From the NCBI GenBank assembly GCA_017500935.1, contig JAFVXW010000018.1, forward strand, positions 36,051 to 100,050: 64,000 nt of DNA. Reading direction: 5' to 3'. Positions 36,836 through 46,230 of this stretch are shown in pieces (within the stretch, counting starts at the first letter, position 1; each line of letters starts with the position of its first letter). Under the pieces are notes generated by a model. It was given only the letters and a program-made list of their open reading frames with translations. It made no database searches and was not told where the DNA came from. Made by a program: the position numbers and the translations under genes. This DNA comes from Lachnospiraceae bacterium. GTDB taxonomy: Bacteria; Bacillota; Clostridia; Lachnospirales; Lachnospiraceae.

Positions 36836-39271
36836 TTATTCCATCTTCACAAAGGGCATTTCGGCCTCCTGCGTATACCGATACAGGCAAATCTCAGAGC
36901 TGTGGGCACCATTGTCATAATGTTCCTCTGAAAAATAAAATCTGCCGTCTCCCAAAGAAATCATGCCGGTACTGCCATAGGCAAAACGATATCCGTAAAT
37001 TCCCTTTTCAGACAAACCTTTTTGGGCAAGCTGAAGCACTTTGCGGGGTGTGTCGCCGTAACCCGGCAGCACTGCTGTCTGCGGTGTCTGGCCGCCAGCG
37101 ATCACATACATGTCAAAGTTGGGATATTCTTCCTTTTGTCCGCGGTACACTGCCGCCAGAATATCTCCGGTAACGGGATCGTATTCCAGATTCTGTATGC
37201 CGTATACCGTATTGCCGGTGGGTACAAAATACTGATTTTCACAATGATCAGGACCGCTTGTGTGGATGCAGCCGTCTGTCAGTACCGCTTCGTACGCTCT
37301 GAGCGCAGCCGGATCATAGGAAAGCAGCACCTGACAGTCATTGTCCGTGCGTTCCACATCCCCGTAGATTCCGTAGGCCACATACATCCGCATACCTTCC
37401 CCTTCAAAAGCAGGCGCAAAGGTAATGCCGTCAATACCGGAACAGCCGTAACGATGCCGCTGTATCTTTCGTGCATCCTGCTTAGATACCGCCTTTTCAT
37501 CCTGCCATTCATGCAGATAATCCTCGACCACTTCCCTTAACCAGACTGTTGTCACCACGCCGTCTGTCTGCGCGTCCATGCCAACTCTGTTGATCTTGTC
37601 CACATCAAAAATCGCCACGTAAAAGGCATTGTCTGCCTCACCGTCAAGCCCCAGATGCTTGCGGATTCCCTGACCGATGCTGTCATTTTTATATTCCAAA
37701 GAAGCATACACACGGCCATCGGCTTCATTGTAAGCCATACATCCCAGATGACCGGTGAAACCTTTGACAGAGCCCACCAGATTGCCGTCCATATCAAGCT
37801 TGATAAACTCCGTGGTAAAAGAACAGTATATAAATTCTCTTTTGCGGTCGATCGCGATCCCCTGAATGTGGCCGCCGTACCAGTTTCCAGTGGCAATTTT
37901 AAGGGGCAGCTGTTTTTCGTCTGCCGGGTTTACATCTGCCGGTTCTTCACCTGCCAAGCCTTCATGCACCGGGCCACGGCTTCCAAAAAGCAAAAAATTC
38001 AGCCACAGAACGGAATATCTGTCCTTTAAATCCTTGGCAAACAAAAGTGCCTGCTGTATCTTTTCACTTCCATACAGTTCTTCAAAGACTGCCATGTCCA
38101 GTCCGACACTTTCTGCATATCCTGCCAGCGTTTCAGAAGCAGGTACTTCCTGCAAAACTTCCCGGATCTGCTGCCATTTTTCTACGATCACCTGACTGTC
38201 ATCCTGTTCATACCAGTTTAATCTATGCTGCAGTGCGATGACGCCTTCTGCCGCTCTGTCATAAATATCCCGGATGTTCTGTTCCCAAGCTGCCCAGTCA
38301 AAGTTAAAAGCCTGCTGTCCGGCTGCTGCCGCCATCCGTTTTATTTCCTCTTCTGATAAAGCCAGCAGTTTTTCACGCATTTTCTGGGTGTACACGGCAG
38401 AATAGATCACATCGGTTCCATGTGCAAAATACGGCTCATTTTTCATTATACCGATGACTTCAAAAAAATGAGACAGATGATGCTCACTGCCGGAAGCCGG
38501 TCTGGAATTGCCGGCATAAGCCATCGCCACACCAACGCCAACCAGCGCATTCATCAGAATCTCCACGGCATCCGCATCACGCGTTAAAAGCTTAGGCCCC
38601 AGATCTTTGGTTTCCATCAGCATCTCGTATGTCAGATCATAAATTTCCTGACAGAAATATTCATTGCGGATTACCCGGCTTAATTTCCAGTCATTTAAGC
38701 AGGAAAACTTGCCGATTATATCGCCGTAACCGGACTGAATCAGATCCATGGGCGCATCTTTTAACACATCCACATCCCCGATGATCGCCTCCGGCACATG
38801 CGCATTGTAAGTGATCTTCATATTTCCGATGATCATCGCCGCTCCCACAGAAGCAAATCCGTCCATGGACGGTGCTGTAGCCACGATCATATAAGGAAGC
38901 TTTTTGCAAAAACTTACATATTTGCACAGATCATTGATCACACCGGAGCCTGCGCCGATGATCAGATCGGTATCCTCTTCCACACAGCTTTCCAGCTTTG
39001 CGATGCTGGATTCATCCGGCACAAGCACGCCTTCCGGATGAAAAATAAGCGTATGCAAAACGCGGTCTCCCAGCAGCTTCTCTGCCTTTTCACCGCAGAC
39101 TCTGTAAGTGTTGTCATCGCACACCAGTAAAATCTTCTGATAGCCTTCTGTCAGCTCTGCGATCCTGTTGACCGCACCTTTTTCAATGATCACATGTCCC
39201 ACTTTGCAGGAATGTTTCTGTCCGCAGCTGCAGACAACTTCCTTTTGCAGCAGTTCGCTGATTTTTTTCAT
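36836..39271 (-). CDS. sn-Glycerol-1-phosphate dehydrogenase (AraM-like) fused to a propeller-like domain
   Basis: 811 residues. Residues 1 to about 430 are AraM/EgsA-like: DLIIGAGSGVINDLCKYVS, TAPSMDGFASVGAAM, GYGDIIGKFSC, SGSEHHLSHFFEV and EPYFAHGTDVIYSA carry the NAD and metal sites. From about 460 to the end a repetitive beta-rich domain follows (GGHIQGIAIDRKREFIYCS, GHLGCMAYNEADGRVYAS, YGCSGIDGITFAPAF), which looks like a beta-propeller. AraM proteins are normally 390-430 residues, so the second half is a fusion. No signal peptide. Third gene after rarA and a phosphodiesterase on the same strand. Confidence 0.86.
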   Translation of the reverse strand: MKKISELLQKEVVCSCGQKHSCKVGHVIIEKGAVNRIAELTEGYQKILLVCDDNTYRVCGEKAEKLLGDRVLHTLIFHPEGVLVPDESSIAKLESCVEEDTDLIIGAGSGVINDLCKYVSFCKKLPYMIVATAPSMDGFASVGAAMIIGNMKITYNAHVPEAIIGDVDVLKDAPMDLIQSGYGDIIGKFSCLNDWKLSRVIRNEYFCQEIYDLTYEMLMETKDLGPKLLTRDADAVEILMNALVGVGVAMAYAGNSRPASGSEHHLSHFFEVIGIMKNEPYFAHGTDVIYSAVYTQKMREKLLALSEEEIKRMAAAAGQQAFNFDWAAWEQNIRDIYDRAAEGVIALQHRLNWYEQDDSQVIVEKWQQIREVLQEVPASETLAGYAESVGLDMAVFEELYGSEKIQQALLFAKDLKDRYSVLWLNFLLFGSRGPVHEGLAGEEPADVNPADEKQLPLKIATGNWYGGHIQGIAIDRKREFIYCSFTTEFIKLDMDGNLVGSVKGFTGHLGCMAYNEADGRVYASLEYKNDSIGQGIRKHLGLDGEADNAFYVAIFDVDKINRVGMDAQTDGVVTTVWLREVVEDYLHEWQDEKAVSKQDARKIQRHRYGCSGIDGITFAPAFEGEGMRMYVAYGIYGDVERTDNDCQVLLSYDPAALRAYEAVLTDGCIHTSGPDHCENQYFVPTGNTVYGIQNLEYDPVTGDILAAVYRGQKEEYPNFDMYVIAGGQTPQTAVLPGYGDTPRKVLQLAQKGLSEKGIYGYRFAYGSTGMISLGDGRFYFSEEHYDNGAHSSEICLYRYTQEAEMPFVKME

Positions 39272-39315
39272 GATGTTTCTCTCCGTTTATTGTAACTATT
39301 CCGCCATGACTGAAT

Positions 39316-40692
39316 TTACAGCTTTATTCTCACAGCGTTTGTCTGCTCCAGCATCTCTCCGATCACCTGACCGTCTGCATCTCCAAGATCAAGCCCCATC
39401 AGTTTTGCCAGTGTTACGCCCTCATCCCAGAGCTCTATTGTGCGCGCAATAATCCCCGGACTGATCCCGCATCCGCAGGCAGCAAAAAAAGTGCCGTAGC
39501 CATCTGCATCGGGCAGATAGCCATGGGTTCCGTGCATCGTATGCTTTTTTTCGTCTTTTACCTCTTTAAACTCCTGACCGCAGCCATCCAGAAATACATA
39601 GCCTTCTGCTGCTTCCAGCATCAGAAAACAGGCAGGGTCTGCGCCAAGCTCTGCTGCCTCATTCTGTGAAAAAACTTTTGCAATGCCGTATTCCGGTCTG
39701 GCAGCCAGTGTGTCAAACAGACTGCGCACCTGCTCTTTTAAAGCTTCCGACGCGCTCTCGCCGCCTTCTAAATAAACATAACAGCTGCCGTCGCAGGTCT
39801 TTGTGACCGCTTTCCACTTCCGGATTCCGGAATCTCCCGGCCGTCTGTGATCGCCGGTGGCACCGGTACGCTCTTTTTGGGCCTGTGGCAGATATTCCAA
39901 AAGTCCTTCTTTGCGCAGCACTTCATTTAAATATACGATGTGCTCAGCATCCTTCTGATAATGATCTCCAAGCAGAACCACCGTGGTCTTTTCCATATCT
40001 CCGGTTTCAGCAAGGGCTTCCAGAAGCTCTCCCAGACGTTCATCATGCCGTCTGATGGCATCCTGCGCCTTCTGATGATCGACACCGTAAATGTGCCGGT
40101 TGGTATCTGCATCCGTAAAATGCAGTAAAAACAGATCCGGATTATATTTCCGGATCGTATACAGCGCACTGGCATGGGTAAAATTGTCCAGCGCAGGCTG
40201 TCTGATACCGTCACGCAGATGTCCGAAACGTCTGTTTAGATCCAGCTGGTAAAAAAGCGGTCCGTTCAACGCATTGACTAAAATCTGATTCTGCCACTTA
40301 CGGGTAACCATGATCTCGGGCACACTGTAAGGAATCTTACTCTGCCCCACCACCGGCCACAATAGTGCCGCCACTTTTTTTCCCATTTTCATCGCTTCAT
40401 CATAAAGCGTGGTACTTTTGATATATTTTCGCTGACAGATCCAGTCTGCACCGTCGCGGTCAGGCTGCAGCTTTGTATTGTTGATCACACCGTGATTAGC
40501 GGGTTTTCGTCCGGTGATAATGGAAGTATGCGCCGGATAAGTAATGGAAGGATATACGCTTTTTACATGCTCACAGAGCGCTCCCTTTTCAAAAAAAGCC
40601 TTAAAATGCGGCAGTGTCTTCATAAATTCCAGATCCCGGCTTCCCACCGCATCCAGCGAGATCACCATCACCCTGTCAGGAATCTTCTTCAT
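39316..40692 (-). CDS. Alkaline-phosphatase-superfamily phosphodiesterase
   Basis: 458 residues. The metal site starts with VMVISLDAVGSRDLEFM, the threonine nucleophile is in YPSITYPAHTSIITG near residue 60, and LHFTDADTNRHIYG and VVLLGDHYQ supply other metal ligands. The nucleotide pyrophosphatase/phosphodiesterase (NPP) type fits. No signal peptide, so cytoplasmic, unusual for the family. It overlaps rarA by 4 bases and precedes the glycerol-1-phosphate dehydrogenase fusion, hinting at a lipid or nucleotide-derived substrate. Confidence 0.86.
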   Translation of the reverse strand: MKKIPDRVMVISLDAVGSRDLEFMKTLPHFKAFFEKGALCEHVKSVYPSITYPAHTSIITGRKPANHGVINNTKLQPDRDGADWICQRKYIKSTTLYDEAMKMGKKVAALLWPVVGQSKIPYSVPEIMVTRKWQNQILVNALNGPLFYQLDLNRRFGHLRDGIRQPALDNFTHASALYTIRKYNPDLFLLHFTDADTNRHIYGVDHQKAQDAIRRHDERLGELLEALAETGDMEKTTVVLLGDHYQKDAEHIVYLNEVLRKEGLLEYLPQAQKERTGATGDHRRPGDSGIRKWKAVTKTCDGSCYVYLEGGESASEALKEQVRSLFDTLAARPEYGIAKVFSQNEAAELGADPACFLMLEAAEGYVFLDGCGQEFKEVKDEKKHTMHGTHGYLPDADGYGTFFAACGCGISPGIIARTIELWDEGVTLAKLMGLDLGDADGQVIGEMLEQTNAVRIKL

Positions 40693-42047
40693 TCGCCGTT
40701 CCTTTCATCCGCAGCAGCCTGTTCTCTTGCTTCCCTGCGGATTCTTTTTAAATGCTCTTTGATCTTTACCTCATATCCGTTGCCGCTGGGCCGGTAAAAT
40801 TCCCTGCCGGTCAGCTCATAGGGCAGATACTGCTGCTCCACATAGTGATTGGGGTAATCATGGGCATATTTATAGTTAAGTCCGTGTCCCAGCTTTGCCG
40901 CTCCTTTATAGTGGGCATCCTGCAGATGGGTGGGAATCGGCAGATTGCCGGTCTGCTCCACAACTGCGTTGGCCTCAAAGATCGCATTGCAGGCCGCGTT
41001 GCTCTTAGGCGCGCTGGCCACATAGGCTGCCGCCTGGGACAAAATGATCTGGGATTCCGGCATACCGATGCGCTCAGCCGCCAGCGATGCGCTGACAGCC
41101 ACCTGCAGTGCCTGGGGATCTGCATTTCCCACATCCTCTGCCGCACAGATCATGATCCTGCGCGCGATAAATTTCACATCTTCTCCTGCATACAGCATTC
41201 TCGCCAGATAATAAACCGCCGCATCCGGGTCGGAGCCGCGCATACTCTTGATAAAGGCAGAGATCGTATCATAGTGATTGTCGCCGGTCTTGTCGTATCT
41301 GACCACACGCTTCTGGATACACTCCTGCGCCACTTCCATTGTAATATGGATCTTACCGTCTGCCGCTCTGGGAGTGGTCATCACGCCCAGCTCCACCGCA
41401 TTGAGCGCATGACGCGCATCTCCGCCGGAAAGCTCCGCCAGAAATTCCATGGCCTCGGCATCGATCATGGCATCATAGGCGCCCATCCCGCGGTCCGGAT
41501 CATAAACCGCCCTGCATATCAGCTCTTTGACATCCTCTCTGGAAAGAGGCTTTAATTCAAAAATAATGGATCTGGAGATCAGCGCGGAATTCACCTCAAA
41601 ATAAGGATTTTCCGTGGTCGCACCGATTAAGATCACGGTTCCGTCCTCCACAAAAGGAAGCAGATAATCCTGCTGCCCCTTGTTGAAACGATGAATCTCG
41701 TCGATAAACAGGATCGTCTTTTTCCCAAACATCCCCTGCTCATCCTTGGCCTTCTGCACCACTTCTTCCATATCCTTTTTACCTGCCACCGTGGCATTGA
41801 TCTGTGTAAAGCGCGCACTTGTGGTATTGGCGATTACCTTGGCAAGCGTGGTTTTGCCCGTTCCGGGCGGTCCGTAAAAAATAATAGAGGAAAGCTTGTC
41901 AGCCTTAATGGCGCGGTAAAGCAGCTTGTCCTTGCCGATAATATGCTGCTGCCCTACCACTTCATCCAGTGTGCGCGGTCTGATACGCGCCGCCAGCGGC
42001 GACTCTTTTTCCTGCGCTGTCTCTCTCATATAATCAAATAAATTCAT
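40689..42047 (-). CDS. rarA: Replication-associated recombination protein A
   Basis: 452 residues from the ATG at 42047, chosen because GGAAGGTGG precedes it and MNLFDYM is the usual beginning. AAA+ marks: GPPGTGKTTLAKVIA near residue 55, sensor and FIDEIHRFNKGQQD near 105, and the clamp-loader-like C-terminal part. It acts at stalled forks (MgsA/RarA). The start overlaps the end of the Gfo/Idh gene, so it is translated from that operon. Confidence 0.95.
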   Translation of the reverse strand: MNLFDYMRETAQEKESPLAARIRPRTLDEVVGQQHIIGKDKLLYRAIKADKLSSIIFYGPPGTGKTTLAKVIANTTSARFTQINATVAGKKDMEEVVQKAKDEQGMFGKKTILFIDEIHRFNKGQQDYLLPFVEDGTVILIGATTENPYFEVNSALISRSIIFELKPLSREDVKELICRAVYDPDRGMGAYDAMIDAEAMEFLAELSGGDARHALNAVELGVMTTPRAADGKIHITMEVAQECIQKRVVRYDKTGDNHYDTISAFIKSMRGSDPDAAVYYLARMLYAGEDVKFIARRIMICAAEDVGNADPQALQVAVSASLAAERIGMPESQIILSQAAAYVASAPKSNAACNAIFEANAVVEQTGNLPIPTHLQDAHYKGAAKLGHGLNYKYAHDYPNHYVEQQYLPYELTGREFYRPSGNGYEVKIKEHLKRIRREAREQAAADERNGE

Positions 42048-43235
42048 GATGCCACCTTCCACGGGTAAAATCCGGAATATCCATCACGGCACCGCCCTTT
42101 GCAATGGACATCTCCGAAAGAGCCGTGATCACCATCCAGCTGGCACCGTCATAAACATCCACCGGCATGGGGGCGTCATTGCGCAGTGCCTCGAAAAATT
42201 TTTCAAATTCCAGCCAGTCCATACCGTCATGGCCGCCCTTTATACCATCCTCAATGTAGCGCTTCCAGACAGGATGGTCATATTCTTCCTCATAAACAGA
42301 CGCATTGCCTGCGCAGGATTTTTTCCAGTCAAAATCATGGGCAATGTCTTCTGCTCTGTCCAGAAAAACAGAATCGGTTGCCTCCTCATACATACCCTTT
42401 GTGCCTCTCACCGTAAAATTGCGGCTGTAAAACGGGGCAGTGTGGTATCCAGATTCAAAAGAATCGTCTCGCCGCCCGCGCACTTGATCACAGTGGTGAC
42501 CACATCGCCCTGGGCAAAGGTTTTATCCTTTAAAAATTCGTCATCGGGCTTGTTTTTCTTCACATATTCCTGCAGACCGGCTGCTTTGGAAGCAACAGAA
42601 GTCAAAGTCAGCATACGGTTGCCGCGGTTGATCTTTAAAATCTTCGCGATCGGCCCCAATTCATGGGTGGGATAATTTTCACAGTTTCTGCTCAGATAAT
42701 TGCGCAGTCTGTAGTGTCTGTTCTCCCTGCCGTAGGAAATCTCATAGCGCAGATCATGATGATAACCGCCCACGCAGTGCACGATCTGTCCTAAAACTCC
42801 CTGCTGCGCCATGTTTAAAACCATCATTTCCCGTCTGCCAAAGCAGCAGTTTTCCAGAAACATAAAAGGAGAACCGCTTTCTTCATACGCATTCACAAGA
42901 TCCCAGCACTGCTCCACGGTGTATGCACCGCCAACCTCCACTGCCGTGGCCTTGCCTGCACGCATGGCAGCAACCGCGATTTCTGCATGGCTTTCCCATG
43001 CTGTCGCGATGATCACCGTGTTGACATTCTCATCCTGTATCATATCTTTATAATTTAGGTAAACCGCCGGTTTTGCCTGCCCTGCGTCCATGACATGCTG
43101 CGCCCCGGCCTGCGCTCTGTCCTCATATTCATCACAGACAGCCACTACCTGCTCGCCCTGTGCCAAAACCACATCTTTTAACAATCCCTGACCACGTCCG
43201 CCCAGACCGACAAAACCGATTCTGATATTTTCCAT
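42034..43235 (-). pseudogene. Gfo/Idh/MocA-family oxidoreductase, broken by a one-base frameshift
   Basis: The N-terminal frame (ATG 43235, MENIRIGFVGLGGRGQG) holds the Rossmann domain and EVGGAYTVEQCWDLV. It runs to LNLDTTLPRF and then goes out of frame. The second frame continues YSRNFTVRGTKGMYEE to the stop at 42034. The break is at a run of four A on the plus strand (42429-42432); five would restore a 400-residue enzyme. Family role: NAD-dependent oxidation of sugars or inositols. Either a recent loss, a slippage-variable tract or a base-calling error. rarA overlaps its end. Confidence 0.85.
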
Positions 43236-43312
43236 AGGTAACCTCCCCGAAATGCTCAGCGCAACGTACACCTCTATTCATCGGGTGCCCTCTGCGCCCG
43301 ATGCTTTCTATC

Positions 43313-43341
43313 AGTATAGCACATATGTTCTGATTTTTCAA
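43313..43341 (-). promoter_or_regulatory. Promoter of the Gfo/Idh-rarA operon with an SOS-like box
   Basis: TTGAAA (43341-43336), a 17-base spacer and TATACT (43318-43313). Inside the spacer, minus strand, AGAACATATGTGC (43331-43319) resembles one LexA half-site plus core (GAAC-ATAT-GT). The -35 box overlaps the end of the deacetylase gene. Confidence 0.5.
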
Positions 43342-44066
43342 TCAAACAGAATCTCTTCCACCGTTACAAATTCATACCCTTTTTTCTGCAGCTCATCCAC
43401 GATCTGCAAAGCCGCCGCCACCGAAGAGGCATACTCATCATGCAAAAGGATCACGGCATTTTCCTTTGCCCTGGATATCACTTTTTTTACCACTTCTGAA
43501 GCATTTTGTGTGCACCAGTCCAAAGGGTCGATGGTCCATAAAACAGGCAACAGATTTAACTCTTTTTCAAAACTCTTATCCCAGCTTCCGTAAGGCGGGC
43601 GCACATAAACCACTTCTTCCCCGGTAATACCGCTGATGATCTCGCCGGTTCTGACCAGTTCCTCCTGAAATTTATCCCGGTTGCTTTTGGTCAGCTGCAG
43701 ATGACTATAGGTGTGATTGCCGATCAGATGACCCTCCTCATGCATCTGTTTTACCAGTTCCGGAAACCTTTCCGCATTTTTTCCGGTAATAAAAAAAGTG
43801 GCTTTTACGCCCCGCTCCTTTAAGCCCTCCAAAAGCTTCGGAGTATAGACAGCAGAAGGTCCGTCATCAAAGGTCAGCGCAATTTTACCGGCAGTGGGCA
43901 AAGCACCGGAAGAAAAATAAGCAGACACCACAGAAACCGCCGGTTGTAGCTCCTCTGCAGCAGCACTGCCGCCGTATTCTGTTTTTTGCTGCAGTGAAAA
44001 TCCCCCTATTAATATAAGCAGCAGGACTGTGATCAATAAGCGCCAGAAAATACTGCCTTTTACCAA
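43338..44066 (-). CDS. Polysaccharide deacetylase family protein
   Basis: 242 residues. An N-terminal hydrophobic helix (residues 9-25) anchors it or acts as a signal. NodB-type catalytic motifs follow: IALTFDDGPSAVYT near residue 62, GNHTYSHLQL near 115 and RPPYGSWDKSF near 152. Likely acts outside the membrane on peptidoglycan or another N-acetylated glycan. Stands alone, with a terminator between it and the nucleoside hydrolase-like gene. Confidence 0.92.
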   Translation of the reverse strand: MVKGSIFWRLLITVLLLILIGGFSLQQKTEYGGSAAAEELQPAVSVVSAYFSSGALPTAGKIALTFDDGPSAVYTPKLLEGLKERGVKATFFITGKNAERFPELVKQMHEEGHLIGNHTYSHLQLTKSNRDKFQEELVRTGEIISGITGEEVVYVRPPYGSWDKSFEKELNLLPVLWTIDPLDWCTQNASEVVKKVISRAKENAVILLHDEYASSVAAALQIVDELQKKGYEFVTVEEILFD

Positions 44067-44135
44067 TTTCGAGCTTCCTTTTTCCTGCTTTCTACCATTA
44101 TATGGTTTTACTGTAAAAAAGTGCGCGCATAAAGA

Positions 44136-44174
44136 AACTCCTGCTTCCGATCGCGAAGATGCAAAGCAGGAGTT
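44136..44174 (-). terminator. Terminator of the nucleoside-hydrolase-like gene
   Basis: An 11-bp perfect stem AACTCCTGCTT/AAGCAGGAGTT followed on the minus strand by TTTCTTT. T runs exist on both strands. Confidence 0.75.
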
Positions 44175-44221
44175 CTTTTCCGATTCACATACCGCCTGAC
44201 GGCGGCATCCATATCAAAATA

Positions 44222-45130
44222 TTATCTGACAGGTGCAGCGTAAATCTCATCCAGAAGAATGCGCACACGTTCACGGGCCTCTTCATCCGCAAACTTTATG
44301 TAAGTCCGAAGTGCATTTTCATCCGGCTGACAGGACACGGTCCCATCATCATTTACCTGTACACAGACAGGTTCAGAAAGGGCCCAGTCATTGCAGACAC
44401 CACGGAATGCAAAATCCACTGCCGCAGGGTCAAAGCTGGCATTGTGTCCATGATTGTGCAGTTCATAGGCAACAGAAACGGGATTTTCAGGATCCAGTTC
44501 CGCAAAACCGGTCTGGAAGCTGACACCGATCTCGAAGCCATGGAAATATACCGGCACAGGACAATGATTATAAAAAGTCTGCGCAGCAGGAATCTGCATG
44601 GCAATATTAAATTCCGGATGCGTAAAGTCTGCAAAATCACCTGCCATGGAAACAACACAGCGTACTTTGGAAGTAAAAAGCTCCGGCTCTGCTGCAAAAA
44701 TCTCTGCCGCAGTATTCAAAAATCCGACTGTAATGATAACAACGCTTTTCTCAGCGGCATTCTGCAGCACTTCGCGGTATAAGTCCAGCGCCGGACGGAC
44801 AGTCAGGGTACCGTTTCTGAAATTTTCAGAGAACTGTTCTGAAATCTGACGGCTGTATCTGCTTTCAGGTTCTGACTGAAAGCCCTTATCTGTCGTCATA
44901 CCGATGGAAACCTCCATGCCATAATAAGATGCGATCGCATCAATGGCACCACATCCGTAAAGATTGTCAATGTCATTGATCACAGCACCGATTTTGATAT
45001 TGTTTTTTTTGCAGTAATAAAACAGGACTGCCAGCGCGCCGCAGTCATCACAGTCCGTACAGATATCCGTATCCAGAATAACAGTATCCGCAGGTTTTAC
45101 AGGAAGGAAATCGGAAAGCGGATGATTCAT
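44222..45130 (-). CDS. Nucleoside-hydrolase-fold protein with an altered calcium motif
   Basis: 302 residues. The N-terminal strand DTDICTDCDDCGALAVL corresponds to the DTDxGxDDxxA calcium/ribose motif of inosine-uridine hydrolases, but with three cysteines and a rearranged spacing. VINDIDNLYGCGAIDAI corresponds to the second motif, and late FHG/NHGHNASFDPAA segments carry polar residues. It may use another metal or substrate. Start after AAGGAGG; promoter at 45,162-45,190; monocistronic. Confidence 0.78.
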   Translation of the reverse strand: MNHPLSDFLPVKPADTVILDTDICTDCDDCGALAVLFYYCKKNNIKIGAVINDIDNLYGCGAIDAIASYYGMEVSIGMTTDKGFQSEPESRYSRQISEQFSENFRNGTLTVRPALDLYREVLQNAAEKSVVIITVGFLNTAAEIFAAEPELFTSKVRCVVSMAGDFADFTHPEFNIAMQIPAAQTFYNHCPVPVYFHGFEIGVSFQTGFAELDPENPVSVAYELHNHGHNASFDPAAVDFAFRGVCNDWALSEPVCVQVNDDGTVSCQPDENALRTYIKFADEEARERVRILLDEIYAAPVR

Positions 45131-45161
45131 AAGCTGCCTCCTTGTGAGCTATTTTTCTTTT

Positions 45162-45190
45162 AGTATAAAGAATTTCAGACAATAATACAA
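45162..45190 (-). promoter_or_regulatory. Promoter of the nucleoside-hydrolase-like gene
   Basis: Minus-strand TTGTAT (45190-45185), a 17-base spacer and TATACT (45167-45162). Confidence 0.6.
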
Positions 45191-45237
45191 GAGAAGCTGC
45201 CGCAGATTATCTGTGACAGCCCCCAAACCACTTTTGT

Positions 45238-45549
45238 TTATTTGATTTTTACCGCAGTGCCGTATGCGATGCACTCTGCTGCGCTCTGCATAACAGATGC
45301 CGATGCATAACGGATATTTACGATGGCATCTGCCCCCAACTTCTGCGCCTCATCCACCATACGCTTTACCGCAATGGCTCTTGCTTCGTTGAGCATCTCT
45401 GTATAATCTGAGACCTCGCCGCCCACCAGAGTCTTCATGGCAGCCATGAAATCCTTTCCAAAATTTTTGGAATATACCACATTTCCCTTTACCAATCCAA
45501 GAGCTTCCATTTCCTTACCCGGAATATGATCAATATTTAGAAGCAGCAT
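45238..45549 (-). CDS. YbjQ-family (DUF74) protein
   Basis: 103 residues from the ATG at 45549, set by GGAGGGG nearby. The YbjQ fold is recognised from VYSKNFGKDFMAAMKTLVGG, LNEARAIAVKRMVDEAQKLGADAIVNIRYA and the final YGTAVKI. A pentameric family of unknown role, formerly annotated as heavy-metal binding. Its start lies inside the end of the MerR gene, so the two are co-expressed. Confidence 0.9.
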   Translation of the reverse strand: MLLLNIDHIPGKEMEALGLVKGNVVYSKNFGKDFMAAMKTLVGGEVSDYTEMLNEARAIAVKRMVDEAQKLGADAIVNIRYASASVMQSAAECIAYGTAVKIK

Positions 45550-46180
45550 CTTCTTCCCCTCCATCAATTTCTTTCATTCTCTGCATCAGTGCCGCGATCG
45601 CGCCTGCGGCAAACACCAGCGGAATTGCCACAAGAACCAGAAAGATCGGCAGCGGCGGTGCACCGGCAGGATCTGTACGAAACGCCCATATCAACAACAC
45701 CGAAACCATGATCATCAATCCGCAGAAAACCACTGCTGAGATCATCAAACCGCTCTTTTTTTTCTTTTTGTCCTGCTGCTTTACATCCATAAAACGCATC
45801 CCCTCACTTTCCATTCTGTCAATCTCAGACAACCACAGATCAGTATCTATGCCGGGATAGGTTACATTGCTGTCCACAAGCTTTGCGCAGGTCATACGCA
45901 TATTGTCAAGGCTTTTGCTTTGATCCTGCAAAAGGATCATGTGACGCTCCAGTGCTGCTTCCATGGTAATGGAACCGCTCTGTATTCTGCGTATTTCCTC
46001 AATCGGCACGGAGAGTCTGCGAAGCAGACGGATTTTCTTTAATGTTTCCACATCCTCCGGCAGATAATCCCGATATCCGTTTTCCAGACTTCTTCCGGGA
46101 TTTAACAGTCCTTCTTTTTCATAAAAACGAATATTCTTTTTGGTAATACCCGCCAGCCTTTCCGCTTCATTAATCTTCAT
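45530..46180 (-). CDS. MerR-type regulator with two C-terminal membrane helices
   Basis: 216 residues. N-terminal MerR HTH (INEAERLAGITKKNIRFYEKEGLL) and a short coiled dimer helix, then a lysine-rich patch (QQDKKKKK) near residue 138. Two hydrophobic stretches follow (about 145-168 and 176-198). So the regulator is anchored in the membrane, with no usual metal-binding cysteine loop. It probably responds to a membrane signal. Autoregulation is likely from the operator in its own promoter. Overlaps YbjQ by 20 bases. Confidence 0.88.
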   Translation of the reverse strand: MKINEAERLAGITKKNIRFYEKEGLLNPGRSLENGYRDYLPEDVETLKKIRLLRRLSVPIEEIRRIQSGSITMEAALERHMILLQDQSKSLDNMRMTCAKLVDSNVTYPGIDTDLWLSEIDRMESEGMRFMDVKQQDKKKKKSGLMISAVVFCGLMIMVSVLLIWAFRTDPAGAPPLPIFLVLVAIPLVFAAGAIAALMQRMKEIDGGEEDAASKY

Positions 46181-46230
46181 TGCTGCCCTTCCTTTTCAGA
46201 TACACACTGTTTTGCTGTTGTTGTACCTTA

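Noticed and set aside
45199-45221. Terminator after ybjQ
   Set aside because: CAGAT/ATCTG-type stem is short and has no T run.
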